64,000 nucleotides of DNA. Source: Magnetospirillum sp. (GTDB taxonomy: Bacteria; Pseudomonadota; Alphaproteobacteria; CACIAM-22H2). Shown piece by piece: positions 18,189 to 26,628 of the stretch. The translations under genes and the position numbers were made by a program. Positions within the stretch are counted from its first letter, which is position 1; the number at the start of each line of letters is the position of its first letter. A model generated the notes under the pieces. That model had not been told where the DNA came from. It was given only the letters and a program-made list of their open reading frames with translations, and searched no databases. The stretch is taken from contig JAPZUA010000002.1 in assembly GCA_027532905.1 (NCBI GenBank), positions 682,001-746,000 of the forward strand. Direction: 5' to 3'.

Positions 18189-19024
18189 GCGTGGTCGACG
18201 CACTGCGCGCGCATATGCGCACCTTGCCGCGCCAGGAGGCGGCCGTCGCGCGTGCGATCTTGGCCGACCCTGGTGCGAGCCTGCACATCGCGATCGCTTC
18301 TTTGGCGCGCAACGCCAATGTGAGCCAGCCGACCGTGCTGCGGCTGTGCCGTACGCTCGGCTATGCCGGGTTCCCCGAGTTCAAAGTAGCGCTGGCGCAA
18401 AGCCTCGTGCCGAGCGGCTATGCCTATGTAAGTGCGCATGTGGCTGCCGGCGACGATGCGGCCGCCTATGCGCCCAAAGTGCTCGACGCGACGATCGCGG
18501 CCTTGCGGCGGTCGCGCGACAATGTCGATACGAGTGCTGTCGCTGCCGTCGTCGCGTGTTTTGCGGCGAGCCGTCAGATTCTGGTGGCGGGGTTCGGCGG
18601 CTCGAGCGCGACGGCGGCCGACGCCGTGCATAAGCTCGGCCGTTTTCCGATCCCGTGCCGAGCGCTTGGCGACCCCATCCTGGCGTCGATGGCGATCGAA
18701 GCGGCGGGTGCTGGCGACGTGCTGTTCCTCTTGTCCAACAGCGGCAAGACGGTGGCGATGCTCGAACTGGCCGAGCAGGCGCGCGCGCGCAAGCTTGCGT
18801 GCGTCGCGTTGACGGCCCCGGGCTCGCCGCTCGCCGCGCGCGCCGACATTGCCATTCTGGCCGAACCGACCGAGGATACGGCGATGTTCACACCGATGGC
18901 CTCGCGCATCGTGCATTTGGGCTTGATCGACGTGCTCGCAACCGGGCTCGCACTGCATTTGGGCGCGGCGGGCCAGGATGCGCTTGCGCGCGTCAAAGGT
19001 GCGGTTGCACGCACGCGCGCATGA
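18179..19024 (+). CDS. RpiR-family transcriptional regulator (HexR-like), HTH plus SIS domain
   Basis: 281 residues. The N-terminal HTH (about residues 1-75) includes [20 protein letters not shown]; the SIS sugar-phosphate-binding domain (about 120-260) includes [18 protein letters not shown] and [14 protein letters not shown]. From family and context it is expected to sense KDPG or another sugar phosphate and repress zwf-edd, as HexR does. The start overlaps the end of edd, and the stop overlaps greB (ATGA), so it autoregulates if the zwf promoter is its own. Calling it HexR is inference; other RpiR proteins have the same architecture. Confidence 0.85.
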   Translation: MHVSVVDALRAHMRTLPRQEAAVARAILADPGASLHIAIASLARNANVSQPTVLRLCRTLGYAGFPEFKVALAQSLVPSGYAYVSAHVAAGDDAAAYAPKVLDATIAALRRSRDNVDTSAVAAVVACFAASRQILVAGFGGSSATAADAVHKLGRFPIPCRALGDPILASMAIEAAGAGDVLFLLSNSGKTVAMLELAEQARARKLACVALTAPGSPLAARADIAILAEPTEDTAMFTPMASRIVHLGLIDVLATGLALHLGAAGQDALARVKGAVARTRA

Positions 19025-19578
19025 GCAAGGCCTTCACCCGCGAAGACAGCCCGGCCGTCGAGCCCGACGACGAAGCGGCCCTGCCGCCTTTGCCGCCGGG
19101 TACCCGCAACTACATCACGCCGGCCGGCTGGCAGCGCTTGCAGGACGAGCTGCGCCAACTGGGGCGCGTGGAACGGCCCAAAGTCGTCGAGACGGTTTCG
19201 TGGGCGGCCGGCAACGGCGACCGTTCGGAGAACGGCGACTACATCTACGGCAAGCGGCGCCTACGCGAGATTGATCGGCGCATGCGTTATTTGATGAAGC
19301 GGCTCGAGATCGCCGAGATCGTCGATCCGCAGGCGCAGAAAAACCGCACCCAGATCTTTTTCGGCGCGCGCGTGACATACGTGAACGCGCGCGACGAGAC
19401 GCTGTGCGTGCGCATCGTCGGCATCGACGAGGCGCGCAGCGAGCACGCCGAGATCGCCTGGATATCGCCGGTCGCCCGCGCGCTTCTGCGCGCGCGCGTG
19501 GGCGACACGGTCGAACTGCGCACCCCGCAAGGCCAAGATACGCTCGAAGTCTTGAAGATCGAGTACCCCGACGCTTAG
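19021..19578 (+). CDS. greB: Transcription elongation factor GreB
   Basis: 185 residues. The N-terminal coiled-coil domain has the acidic tip region NGDRSENGDYIYGKRRLREID, and the C-terminal domain contains IVGIDEARSEHAEIAWISPVARALL. GreB rescues backtracked RNA polymerase by stimulating transcript cleavage through two acidic residues at the coiled-coil tip. YIYGKRRLREIDRRMRYL is more typical of GreB than GreA. An approximately 25-residue N-terminal extension, acidic and Pro-rich, precedes the core. The start overlaps the regulator's stop; the stop overlaps that of the convergent gene by 4 bp (TTAG). Confidence 0.88.
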   Translation: MSKAFTREDSPAVEPDDEAALPPLPPGTRNYITPAGWQRLQDELRQLGRVERPKVVETVSWAAGNGDRSENGDYIYGKRRLREIDRRMRYLMKRLEIAEIVDPQAQKNRTQIFFGARVTYVNARDETLCVRIVGIDEARSEHAEIAWISPVARALLRARVGDTVELRTPQGQDTLEVLKIEYPDA

Positions 19579-20591
19579 TGCGAGAGCGTCCATTCCTGGT
19601 TGGCGGGGAAGTTGCGCGCAACGAACCGGTACGTGAGGAGCAGCAGCGTCTCGAGGCGCTTCGAGCGTTTCTGCGCGTCTTCGTCGCGCCATTGCTCGAC
19701 GAGACGGTCCCAGATCATCAGGCGCTGGTGCAGCTCGTCGCGGTTCTTGCGCACGAACGACACCATCTCGTCGGTCTTGCGCAAGACGTTCGCAATCTCG
19801 GCGCACTGGCCGTCGACATTTTCGAAACTCATATTGAACGCATCGACCGGTGCTTTCATAAGCAGGCGCACGCGGTAGATCTCTTCGGACAGCGTGCCGG
19901 AGTTTTTGTAGACCCGGGCCGACGAGGTGATGCGCTCGGCGATCTTGCCGACGAGCGTGTAGCGGTCGCGCAAGCCTTCGATGTACGACAATTCGCGCGC
20001 AAGGCGGTCCATGACGCCTTGCAGATGCTTGCGCTCGCCGAGGGCCCCGAAACGCTCGGCCATGATGTCGAAGGCCGCGTCGCGGCGGGCGACGAATTTG
20101 GGGTCGCGCTCGAGTAGGGTGGCACCGGCTTTGCCGGCATCCTGCGGCGGCGGCATTTTGTCGATCGTCACGAGCGACGCCAACATCATGCCGCGTGCCC
20201 GGTCGAGATGTTCGGGCCCCACCGACCACGAGGCCGAACCGTCCAGAATTTCGGCCGGGATCGAATCCCCGGGCCGGATTTCGCGAACATGGCTAAGGCC
20301 GTTGATCGCCAGATTGAGCAGCTTGATGTCGTCGGCTGACAGATCCTTGAACATCTTCATCAGCGGTCCGAGCGGCAGGAACGCACGCACCTCGCCGAGC
20401 GGCAAGGACAGGCCCGGATCGTCGGTGTTCGGGTCTTTGCCGAGGAAGCAGTCGGGGATCGCAAAGAGCTTGTGGTCGAAGATGAAATGCGTGCTTTTGG
20501 ACGCTTCGAGCGGCGGCGGAATGTCCTTGGGCAGCTCGGGCGGATCGCCGAGCTTCAAAGGATCCGGGGCATCTGGCGTCGTATCGGTCAT
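19575..20591 (-). CDS. Conserved hypothetical protein, helical
   Basis: 338 residues, not recognised. The N-terminus is Pro/Asp/Leu-rich (DPPELPKDIPPPLE). After about residue 150 it is mostly amphipathic helix with many charged residues, such as DRLARELSYIEGLRDRYTLV and SFVRKNRDELHQRL. No signal peptide, membrane span or Cys pattern. Coding character is good and it is read from its own divergent promoter region, shared with the DnaA-box-containing gap. The stop overlaps the greB stop. Possibly a soluble scaffold or regulatory protein. Confidence 0.65.
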   Translation of the reverse strand: MTDTTPDAPDPLKLGDPPELPKDIPPPLEASKSTHFIFDHKLFAIPDCFLGKDPNTDDPGLSLPLGEVRAFLPLGPLMKMFKDLSADDIKLLNLAINGLSHVREIRPGDSIPAEILDGSASWSVGPEHLDRARGMMLASLVTIDKMPPPQDAGKAGATLLERDPKFVARRDAAFDIMAERFGALGERKHLQGVMDRLARELSYIEGLRDRYTLVGKIAERITSSARVYKNSGTLSEEIYRVRLLMKAPVDAFNMSFENVDGQCAEIANVLRKTDEMVSFVRKNRDELHQRLMIWDRLVEQWRDEDAQKRSKRLETLLLLTYRFVARNFPANQEWTLSH

Positions 20592-20706
20592 CGGGTGGGG
20601 TGAGCGTGCTTTCGCCGCAACAAGGGAAAATCAAGACAGACGGAAATACTTTAACGATTGCTGGGCTTTAGACAAGTCACACAAAAAGGCAGCAAAAGAT
20701 CGCTGT

Positions 20707-20715
20707 TTATCCACA
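20707..20715 (+). promoter_or_regulatory. Single consensus DnaA box
   Basis: TTATCCACA, a perfect match to the high-affinity DnaA box, lies in the gap between divergent genes starting at 20,591 and 20,787. No second consensus box, AT-rich unwinding element or replication gene is visible nearby, so an origin is unlikely. It may mediate DnaA control of one of the flanking genes or be chance. Confidence 0.35.
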
Positions 20716-20786
20716 GATTCTTTAACGTATCGATAACCGGCGGCGCCCAAACTAGTCTCGAGATGGCACATGAACGGGGGGCCGCA

Positions 20787-21134
20787 ATGCCGCAGCGTTT
20801 AGACATTCTGCATCTGCTGCCGAGCGAGCAGCCCTTTGCGATGCTGGCGCGTGCGGTTCGCGACGTGCTGGTCGAGGACACCCCTGATGTCTACGACCAG
20901 CTGCGCCAGGCGCGCCGGGCAGACATGGAAAAGCTTGTTGGTGTCGCTGCAGCGCATTTCCGCCTTATCGCTGCGGACCAGCGCACGGCGATCGCGGATC
21001 GCCTGGAGTTGTTGGCCCGCGCGCAGTCGGTGGCGAACCTTGCCGACAACCCCGCCCGCGCGGTCAACGACGACGCGCCGTTCCCGCCGCCGGAGCTGCA
21101 AGCTTTGCTGATGGATCGAACGGCTGCGGAGTAG
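20787..21134 (+). CDS. Small hypothetical helical protein
   Basis: 115 residues from the ATG at 20,787, chosen because a GGGGGG run lies 5-6 bp upstream; an in-frame ATG at 20,763 would add eight residues but has no clear ribosome site. Helical and charged, with VYDQLRQARRADMEKL and ADRLELLARAQSVANL. No signal or membrane segment. Family not recognised. It converges with the next small gene, separated by 3 bp. Confidence 0.55.
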   Translation: MPQRLDILHLLPSEQPFAMLARAVRDVLVEDTPDVYDQLRQARRADMEKLVGVAAAHFRLIAADQRTAIADRLELLARAQSVANLADNPARAVNDDAPFPPPELQALLMDRTAAE

Positions 21135-21137
21135 GGC

Positions 21138-21377
21138 TTAGCGGGCCTTGGTAGCGGCTGCAATATTCTGCTGCGAGCGCAGCTGGTCTTCGGCGAGCCA
21201 GCGCGCCATATCGGCAATTTCCTGACGCTGCGGGCGGGTAAGTGCTTCGAAGGCGGCCTTCGCGATCAGCCAATCGAGGCCATCGTCTGTGCGCATGGCC
21301 TTCTCGACGTCGCGGACAACGGCATTGTCCGGGCCAAGTACCGATGCCATTGCGCGTAAGACGATCTCGTTTTGCAT
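21138..21377 (-). CDS. Small hypothetical protein
   Basis: 79 residues, helical throughout, with LDWLIAKAAFEALTRPQRQE and DMARWLAEDQLRSQQN. No recognisable domain. It converges on the 115-residue gene and is divergent from the pentapeptide-repeat gene. It is either a small conserved protein of this lineage or, less likely, a chance frame; the amino-acid composition looks genuine. Confidence 0.5.
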   Translation of the reverse strand: MQNEIVLRAMASVLGPDNAVVRDVEKAMRTDDGLDWLIAKAAFEALTRPQRQEIADMARWLAEDQLRSQQNIAAATKAR

Positions 21378-21542
21378 ACCTACCCGCGTTCCAGAAGACT
21401 ACATTCTATGCCCTGGGCAGTCCGATTCGGTCAACAGACGACATGGATTTTTTCGTTTCACTGTTGCAAAATGCGAACCGATCGGAGTGCTTACAACTTG
21501 CGACTCGCCCGGTGATCCGCGCGCTAAAGAGAGCCATCGACG

Positions 21543-22001
21543 ATGAAATGGATGCTTCGTTCGCTTCTGGGCCTGCTGGCTTTGGCAACGTTTCTTGCCG
21601 TTTGGCCGCAAGCGCAGGCCCAAACCGCATGCCGTTTGCAGCGCGACGCCAAATGCGCTGGTGCCGACCTTGAAGGGCGTGATTTGCGCGGGATCAATCT
21701 GCGCGGCGCCGATCTCAAGGGGGCGAAGCTGCGCGGCGCCAATCTTGCCGGTGCCGATCTTGGCGGTGCCGATCTGTCGGACGCCGATCTGCGCTTTGCC
21801 AATCTCGGCGGTGCGGCGTTGTTCTCGACAAAGATGGTTAATGCGGACCTTACCGGTGCGGGCTTGCGCTACGCAGACCTGCGCAGCGACACCGACATTT
21901 CGGGTGCCGTGATGCCGGACGGCAAACGCTGCCAAACGCCTTCGATCGGCGACTGCAAGAATCCCGCTCCGGTTCCGCCCGGCCGCCAGCCGCTGCGCTA
22001 G
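21543..22001 (+). CDS. Exported pentapeptide-repeat protein
   Basis: 152 residues. A Sec signal peptide (MKWMLRSLLGLLALATFLAV, cleavage probably after AQAQ) leads to about 15 A(D/N)LxG pentapeptides, from GADLEGRDLRGINLRGADLK to about residue 125. Two Cys flank the repeat region (TACRL, KCAG) and two more follow (KRCQ, GDCK), compatible with disulfides in the periplasm. Pentapeptide repeats form a right-handed square beta-helix; the role is unknown. It lies 23 bp upstream of the hybrid kinase and may be cotranscribed with it. Confidence 0.8.
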   Translation: MKWMLRSLLGLLALATFLAVWPQAQAQTACRLQRDAKCAGADLEGRDLRGINLRGADLKGAKLRGANLAGADLGGADLSDADLRFANLGGAALFSTKMVNADLTGAGLRYADLRSDTDISGAVMPDGKRCQTPSIGDCKNPAPVPPGRQPLR

Positions 22002-22024
22002 TCGGCATCTCCACGAAAGCCGCG

Positions 22025-24439
22025 ATGGACGATCCCACGCCGAAGGAAAAGCCGGAAACCACGATCGCGCGCCTGACCCGCGAATTGGCGCGCGAACGCG
22101 CTTTGCTGCGCGCTGTGCTCGACAACATGGACGAGGGCGTGGTCGTTTCGGACGCAGGCTTCCGCGTCATCGCCTACAACCAGCGCTTCGTCGAATATTA
22201 CGCGGTGCCAAAAACGGTCACGCAAGCCGCTGATCCGCAGGGCGAGATGACGCGCTTTCTGGTGGCGCGCGGGGCCCTCGACGTTCAGGCGGCGTTCCGT
22301 ACGTGGCGCTCGGGCCTTCAGAGCCCGAGCTTCGAGGTGACGCGACCCGACGGCCGCGTGCTCGAAGTGCACTCGAACCCGCTGCCTGAAGGCGGCTTCG
22401 TTTCGACCTACATGGACGTGACCGACCGCAAGCGCGTGCAGGCCGAGCTCGTGTCGATGCGCCACGTGGCCGAGGCCGCCAATGAAGCCAAGTCGCGCTT
22501 TCTGGCCGCGATGAGCCACGAGATCCGCACGCCGATGAACGGCGTCATCGCAATGCTCGAGCTCATGTCCGATACCGGGCTCGACCCCGAGCAGAACTCG
22601 ATGCTCGACGTCGTGCGCGACAGCGCTTCCTCGCTGCTCACGATCATCGACGACATTCTCGACTTCTCCAAGATTGAGGCAGGCCGCCTCGATCTCGAGC
22701 GCATCGACCTGTCGCTGCGAGCGATCGTCGAGAGCGTGGTCGAAACGCTGGCACCGCAAGCGCGGCGCAAGGCGCTGAGCCTTGCCTGTTTCGTCGATCC
22801 GAATCTGCCAACCGTCATCAAAGGCGATCCGGTACGGCTGCGGCAGATCCTGTTCAATCTGATCGGCAACGCGATCAAATTCACCGAAAACGGCCATGTG
22901 GTGGTGGAGGCGGGGCCGGTCGCGGCGGGCGCCGGATCCGAACCAGGGGCACGGCCGCGTCTGCGCGTGGCCGTGCGCGATACCGGCATCGGCATGGACG
23001 AGACCGCGCTCAAGCGCCTGTTTAAACCCTTCAGCCAGGCTGACAGCTCGACCAATCGGCGCTACGGCGGCACGGGGCTCGGCCTGTCGATCTGCAAGCA
23101 TCTTGTCGATCTGATGGGCGGGCGCATCGCCGTTGCGAGTGCGCCGGCCCAAGGTTCGGAATTCGCGTTCGAAATCGATCTCGAGTCCGGCGAGGCGAGC
23201 CCGATGGCGGCGGCGGCACCGATGCTCGCAGGTTTGCGCGTGGCGTTGGTGGCAACCCCCTCGGTCGCGCGCGACTTTGCCGAACGCTATCTGCGCGCTG
23301 CCGATGCCGAGATCGTGATTGCCGAAGAGGCGCATGCCGCCCTCGATCTGCTCGAGCAGGCGGCCGATGCCGGGCGGCCGTTCGATGCGGCACTCGTGGC
23401 GTACGCGCTGCCCGGAATCGATGGGCTCGTGCTCGGCGAGACCATTCGCGGCACGCCCGTGCTCTACGGCACGCGGTTGGTTCTCGCCAGCGACGCCGAT
23501 ATTGCGGATTTGCGCAAGAAAGCCCTCGACCGCGGTTTCGATGCTTATCTGCTCAGTCCCGTGCGGCGCGACACGCTCGTGCGCGCAGTGTCGGGTGAAA
23601 TTCTGGCGCCGAAAAAACGCGTTGCGGCCGCGGCCGTACGCCCGGCCAACCGCTATTGCATCCTGGTCGCCGAAGACAACGCCACCAATCGCGCCGTCCT
23701 GTCGCGCCAGCTCGCCAAGCTCGGCTATTCGAGCGACAGCGCCGTCGACGGCAGCCTCGCTTTTGCGCGCTGGCAGCAGGGCGGCATCGACGCGATCGTG
23801 ACTGACTGCCACATGCCGGTTTGCGACGGGTTCGAGTTTGCGCGAATGGTTCGTAGCCACGAGCAGCGCAACGGCATGGCGCGCACGCCGATCCTGGCGC
23901 TGACCGCCAATGCGCTCGCGGGCGAGGCGGCGCGCTCGCTTGCGGCCGGCATGGACGATTTCATTTCCAAGCCCGTGACGCTGTCCGCCCTTGACGGTGC
24001 GTTGGCGCGCGCACTCGGCCGCACTGAGGTCCAAACCGTCGACGACGAGACGCCGCCGCCGGCCGTCGGCGGTGCGGTCGATGCGACGGCGCTGGCATTG
24101 CTCTACGAAGACGCGGCCGCCGACCGCGACCAGGTCGTCGCCTTGTTCGCCGAAGGCGGGCGCCAGATGATCGCGGCCTTGCGCGCGGCCGTCGACCAAG
24201 GCGATGCGAGCGAGGCGGCGCAAGCCGCTCACGCATTGACCGGTGCCGCACGCTCGATCGGCACGATCGGCGTGGGCGCTATCGCGCGGCGGATCGAGGC
24301 GGCGGCCTTGCGCGCCGACATGGCGAGTGTGGCGGCCGAGCTTGCCGGTCTCGAGCCCGGCTTCGAGAATGCCTGCGAGCAGCTGCGCGCGGCATTGGCG
24401 GCAGCAACCCCTGTCGGTGCGGAGCCGCAGCGCGCATGA
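22025..24439 (+). CDS. Hybrid sensor histidine kinase (PAS-HisKA-HATPase-pseudoREC-REC-Hpt)
   Basis: 804 residues, no membrane segment, so a cytoplasmic sensor. Order: PAS (about 28-135), HisKA with the phosphoacceptor His165 in MSHEIRTPMNGVIAML, HATPase_c with NLIGNAIKFTENG and GGTGLGLSICKHLVD, a degenerate receiver (about 400-535) in which the phosphorylation site reads ALVAYALPGIDG with Tyr in place of Asp, a normal receiver with VTDCHMPVCDG and LTANAL, and an Hpt domain with AAHALTGAARSIG. The layout is that of BarA/EvgS-type phosphorelays. The next gene, overlapping by 4 bp, is a stand-alone receiver and the likely partner. The signal is unknown. Confidence 0.9.
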   Translation: MDDPTPKEKPETTIARLTRELARERALLRAVLDNMDEGVVVSDAGFRVIAYNQRFVEYYAVPKTVTQAADPQGEMTRFLVARGALDVQAAFRTWRSGLQSPSFEVTRPDGRVLEVHSNPLPEGGFVSTYMDVTDRKRVQAELVSMRHVAEAANEAKSRFLAAMSHEIRTPMNGVIAMLELMSDTGLDPEQNSMLDVVRDSASSLLTIIDDILDFSKIEAGRLDLERIDLSLRAIVESVVETLAPQARRKALSLACFVDPNLPTVIKGDPVRLRQILFNLIGNAIKFTENGHVVVEAGPVAAGAGSEPGARPRLRVAVRDTGIGMDETALKRLFKPFSQADSSTNRRYGGTGLGLSICKHLVDLMGGRIAVASAPAQGSEFAFEIDLESGEASPMAAAAPMLAGLRVALVATPSVARDFAERYLRAADAEIVIAEEAHAALDLLEQAADAGRPFDAALVAYALPGIDGLVLGETIRGTPVLYGTRLVLASDADIADLRKKALDRGFDAYLLSPVRRDTLVRAVSGEILAPKKRVAAAAVRPANRYCILVAEDNATNRAVLSRQLAKLGYSSDSAVDGSLAFARWQQGGIDAIVTDCHMPVCDGFEFARMVRSHEQRNGMARTPILALTANALAGEAARSLAAGMDDFISKPVTLSALDGALARALGRTEVQTVDDETPPPAVGGAVDATALALLYEDAAADRDQVVALFAEGGRQMIAALRAAVDQGDASEAAQAAHALTGAARSIGTIGVGAIARRIEAAALRADMASVAAELAGLEPGFENACEQLRAALAAATPVGAEPQRA

Positions 24440-24837
24440 GCAACGAACGCTACGCCAAACTTGGCGCCATGGTGATCGACGACCAGGCCGTCGTGCGCGC
24501 GATGATGGGCCGAATGCTGACGCAGCTCGGCTTCGGCTTCGTCGCCGAAGCGCGCGACGGCGCGCAAGCGATGGCCGATATCGAAGCGGCCGAGCGGTTG
24601 CCCAGCGTCATTCTGTGCGACATCGGCATGAAGCCGATGGACGGCATGTCGTTCCTGGCGGCATTGCGCGAGCGGCCTGAGATCCATATCGCGCGGATCC
24701 CCGTGATCCTGCTGACGGCAACGGCAACCGGCGAACTCGCCGAACGCGCGCGCGCCTTGCGCGCCAACGGTTACATCGTGAAGCCGGTGACGCCGGACGT
24801 GCTGGCACTCCGCGTCGAACGCGCGATGGCACGCTGA
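24436..24837 (+). CDS. Single-domain response regulator (CheY-like)
   Basis: 133 residues, one receiver domain. The acidic pair is in MVIDDQAVVR, the phosphoacceptor Asp in ILCDIGMKPMDGM, the Thr in LLTATATG and the Lys in YIVKPVTPDVL. No output domain, so it acts by protein-protein contact or as a phosphate relay. Start overlaps the kinase stop (ATGA), which makes it the probable acceptor from the kinase's Hpt domain. Confidence 0.9.
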   Translation: MSNERYAKLGAMVIDDQAVVRAMMGRMLTQLGFGFVAEARDGAQAMADIEAAERLPSVILCDIGMKPMDGMSFLAALRERPEIHIARIPVILLTATATGELAERARALRANGYIVKPVTPDVLALRVERAMAR

Positions 24838-24858
24838 TCGGGATTTTGACCCGCGGCT

Positions 24859-25122
24859 CTACGCTTCGACGTCGAGGATGTGGGCACCAGGACGGAAATG
24901 GGCCTTGGCGTCGAGCGTGTTGGTCTCTTCGTCGAGACTGTCGTCAGTTTCGGTCGATCGACGTGAAACGCGGGAATTTGTGGTCGCCGCACTGGGCTTG
25001 ATCGCCTTGGCGGTTTGCGCACCTTGAATCGCCGCAGCAAATGCGCCGGGTGCGGGCGGCGGTTGCGTGTGATGGCCGGTCACAGACGCCGGCACAATCG
25101 GCAGGACGGGGACAATCGGCAT
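24859..25122 (-). CDS. Small hypothetical protein, low-complexity N-terminus
   Basis: 87 residues. The N-terminal half is Pro/Ala-rich (MPIVPVLPIVPASV), the middle is Ser/Thr-rich and the end acidic, finishing FRPGAHILDVEA. Probably disordered. No family recognised. It sits between the response regulator and the SH3 protein on the opposite strand. Moderate confidence only. Confidence 0.45.
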   Translation of the reverse strand: MPIVPVLPIVPASVTGHHTQPPPAPGAFAAAIQGAQTAKAIKPSAATTNSRVSRRSTETDDSLDEETNTLDAKAHFRPGAHILDVEA

Positions 25123-25183
25123 TCATACAGTCTATTGCAATTTGCGAGGATTGTCCGGAAACGCCCACAACAGATTGAATTCG

Positions 25184-26407
25184 TTATCTTCCGACGGCGA
25201 TCTCGAATTCCAGAACCGCCGGTGGACCGGCAGTGAACTGCGCTTCGATGCGCACGCGTCGTCCCTCGCGTTCGACGGGGACCACGGCCGTAAAGCTGCC
25301 GTCGCGGTTGGAAACGGTTTGCGCATCGGCAATGCGCACCTCGCGCAACGTGCCGTCGCCGCGCACGCGCCCGACGAGGCTGATGAAGCCCGGCTCGGCA
25401 ACAGTCATGCGTCGCCCGATGCGTCCCGTGTCCCAACTCGGGAAACTTACGGAAATTTCGCGTGCCGCACGCGCGGCAGCGGCCGTAGCGGACGTCTGCG
25501 CGATCGGGCCGATCTCGCCGTTTGCAACATAGCCGACCGTTCCTTGCGCGGTCGCAACCAAGCTCCAGCCGCCGCGTGCGGCGTCGCCGAGTTTGGCGAG
25601 CGGTTGGCCTGTTTGCAGAGCTGCGATTTGCGGAGCGGCTGCATCCGGCGCACTGCGAAGGCGGGCGACCCCGCGCGTCTGCAGGTCGAGGCCAAGGCCG
25701 CGCATGGCGATCTGGCCGCCCAAAGCAGCGCTCGGCGCCGGGCTTGCGGCGGGGGCGGCACGGTTCGGGGCGCGTGCCGCAAGTTCGCCTTCGACGCGGC
25801 GGATGCGCTCGATCAGCACGATGTTTTCGAGCCGCAGTTTTTCGATCTCGGGGATCGCGTAGGGCCCGTCGATTTCGTCGAGGCGCGCGCGTGCCGCGAC
25901 CAATGCCTCGCGCAGGGCTGCGACCGACGGCGGCGGGCGTCCCTCAAGCGACAGCGTAAAGCCTTCGAAGGCGAGCGTACCGGCAAGCTGGCCGTTGGCG
26001 ATGCGCACTTCGAGGCGCACGCGTGTGTTCGGATTGTCGGGTGCAAGCGTCTCGGCCGTCAACGCTTCGCCGGCAACCGCGACGTTGCGGAACAAGAGAT
26101 CGCGCGGGCGGATTTGGATCGAAAGCGAGTTGTCCGCCTCGCGCCTTATGTCCCAGACGGCGCGCGGATTGCCGATTTGCGCGCGCGCGGCCGCACCGAA
26201 AATCGGGATGGCGGCAAGCCCGGTGCTGACCGGCGGCCCGGTTTCCGCCACCAGCCAAAAGCCGGTCGGATCCTCCAGGATCGCACGCACATCCTGGGCA
26301 CGCGTTGTTTGTGCGTTGCCGACGAGCGCGAGCGTCGCAAGTACGAGCCCTGCGAGTGCATAGCCGACCCGCTTTGCCCGGGCGCGAAGCCGCAGCGCCA
26401 GGCTCAT
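25184..26407 (-). CDS. Exported protein with bacterial SH3 domain
   Basis: 407 residues from the ATG at 26,407, which gives a Sec signal peptide (basic start, then GYALAGLVLATLALVG) with cleavage near TTRAQ and overlaps the upstream gene by ATGA. After an N-terminal beta-rich region (about 30-215) and a short coiled coil (ALREALVAARARLDEI), an SH3b-like domain spans about 245-300, with TRGVARLRSAPDAAAPQI and GYVANGEIG. The C-terminal domain (about 320-407) looks like a beta-sandwich. SH3b domains in exported proteins often bind peptidoglycan. Specific role unknown. Confidence 0.75.
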   Translation of the reverse strand: MSLALRLRARAKRVGYALAGLVLATLALVGNAQTTRAQDVRAILEDPTGFWLVAETGPPVSTGLAAIPIFGAAARAQIGNPRAVWDIRREADNSLSIQIRPRDLLFRNVAVAGEALTAETLAPDNPNTRVRLEVRIANGQLAGTLAFEGFTLSLEGRPPPSVAALREALVAARARLDEIDGPYAIPEIEKLRLENIVLIERIRRVEGELAARAPNRAAPAASPAPSAALGGQIAMRGLGLDLQTRGVARLRSAPDAAAPQIAALQTGQPLAKLGDAARGGWSLVATAQGTVGYVANGEIGPIAQTSATAAAARAAREISVSFPSWDTGRIGRRMTVAEPGFISLVGRVRGDGTLREVRIADAQTVSNRDGSFTAVVPVEREGRRVRIEAQFTAGPPAVLEFEIAVGR

Positions 26408-26628
26408 TCGCCCGTTATTTCGCGGCAGGCCAGGATTACAAAGCCCTGGTCTTGGGGATAGCGCGCGCGGATGCGCATCATCGCTTCCTTTTCGTTCGCG
26501 GCGGCAATCTCGATAAAATGCTGGTTCTGCCACTCATCTTTGTAGTGCTTGTGCTGTTCGCCGCGCGATACGGCGGCGCGCACATGCTCGTTATAGACTG
26601 CGATCTCGAATTTCGGACGTTTGAACAT
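26404..26628 (-). CDS. Small conserved hypothetical protein
   Basis: 74 residues: MFKRPKFEIAVYNEHVRAAV, then a charged centre (HKHYKDEWQNQHFIEI) and AMMRIRARYPQDQGFVIL. It looks like a compact alpha/beta fold of about 70 residues. It overlaps the 3' end of the MFS gene by 38 bp in another frame and the SH3 gene by 4 bp, so all three appear to be one transcript. No family name recognised. Confidence 0.65.
   Translation of the reverse strand: MFKRPKFEIAVYNEHVRAAVSRGEQHKHYKDEWQNQHFIEIAAANEKEAMMRIRARYPQDQGFVILACREITGE

Noticed and set aside
20592-20786. Replication origin at the DnaA box
   Set aside because: Only one consensus box, no AT-rich unwinding element and no dnaA, parAB or repABC genes nearby.
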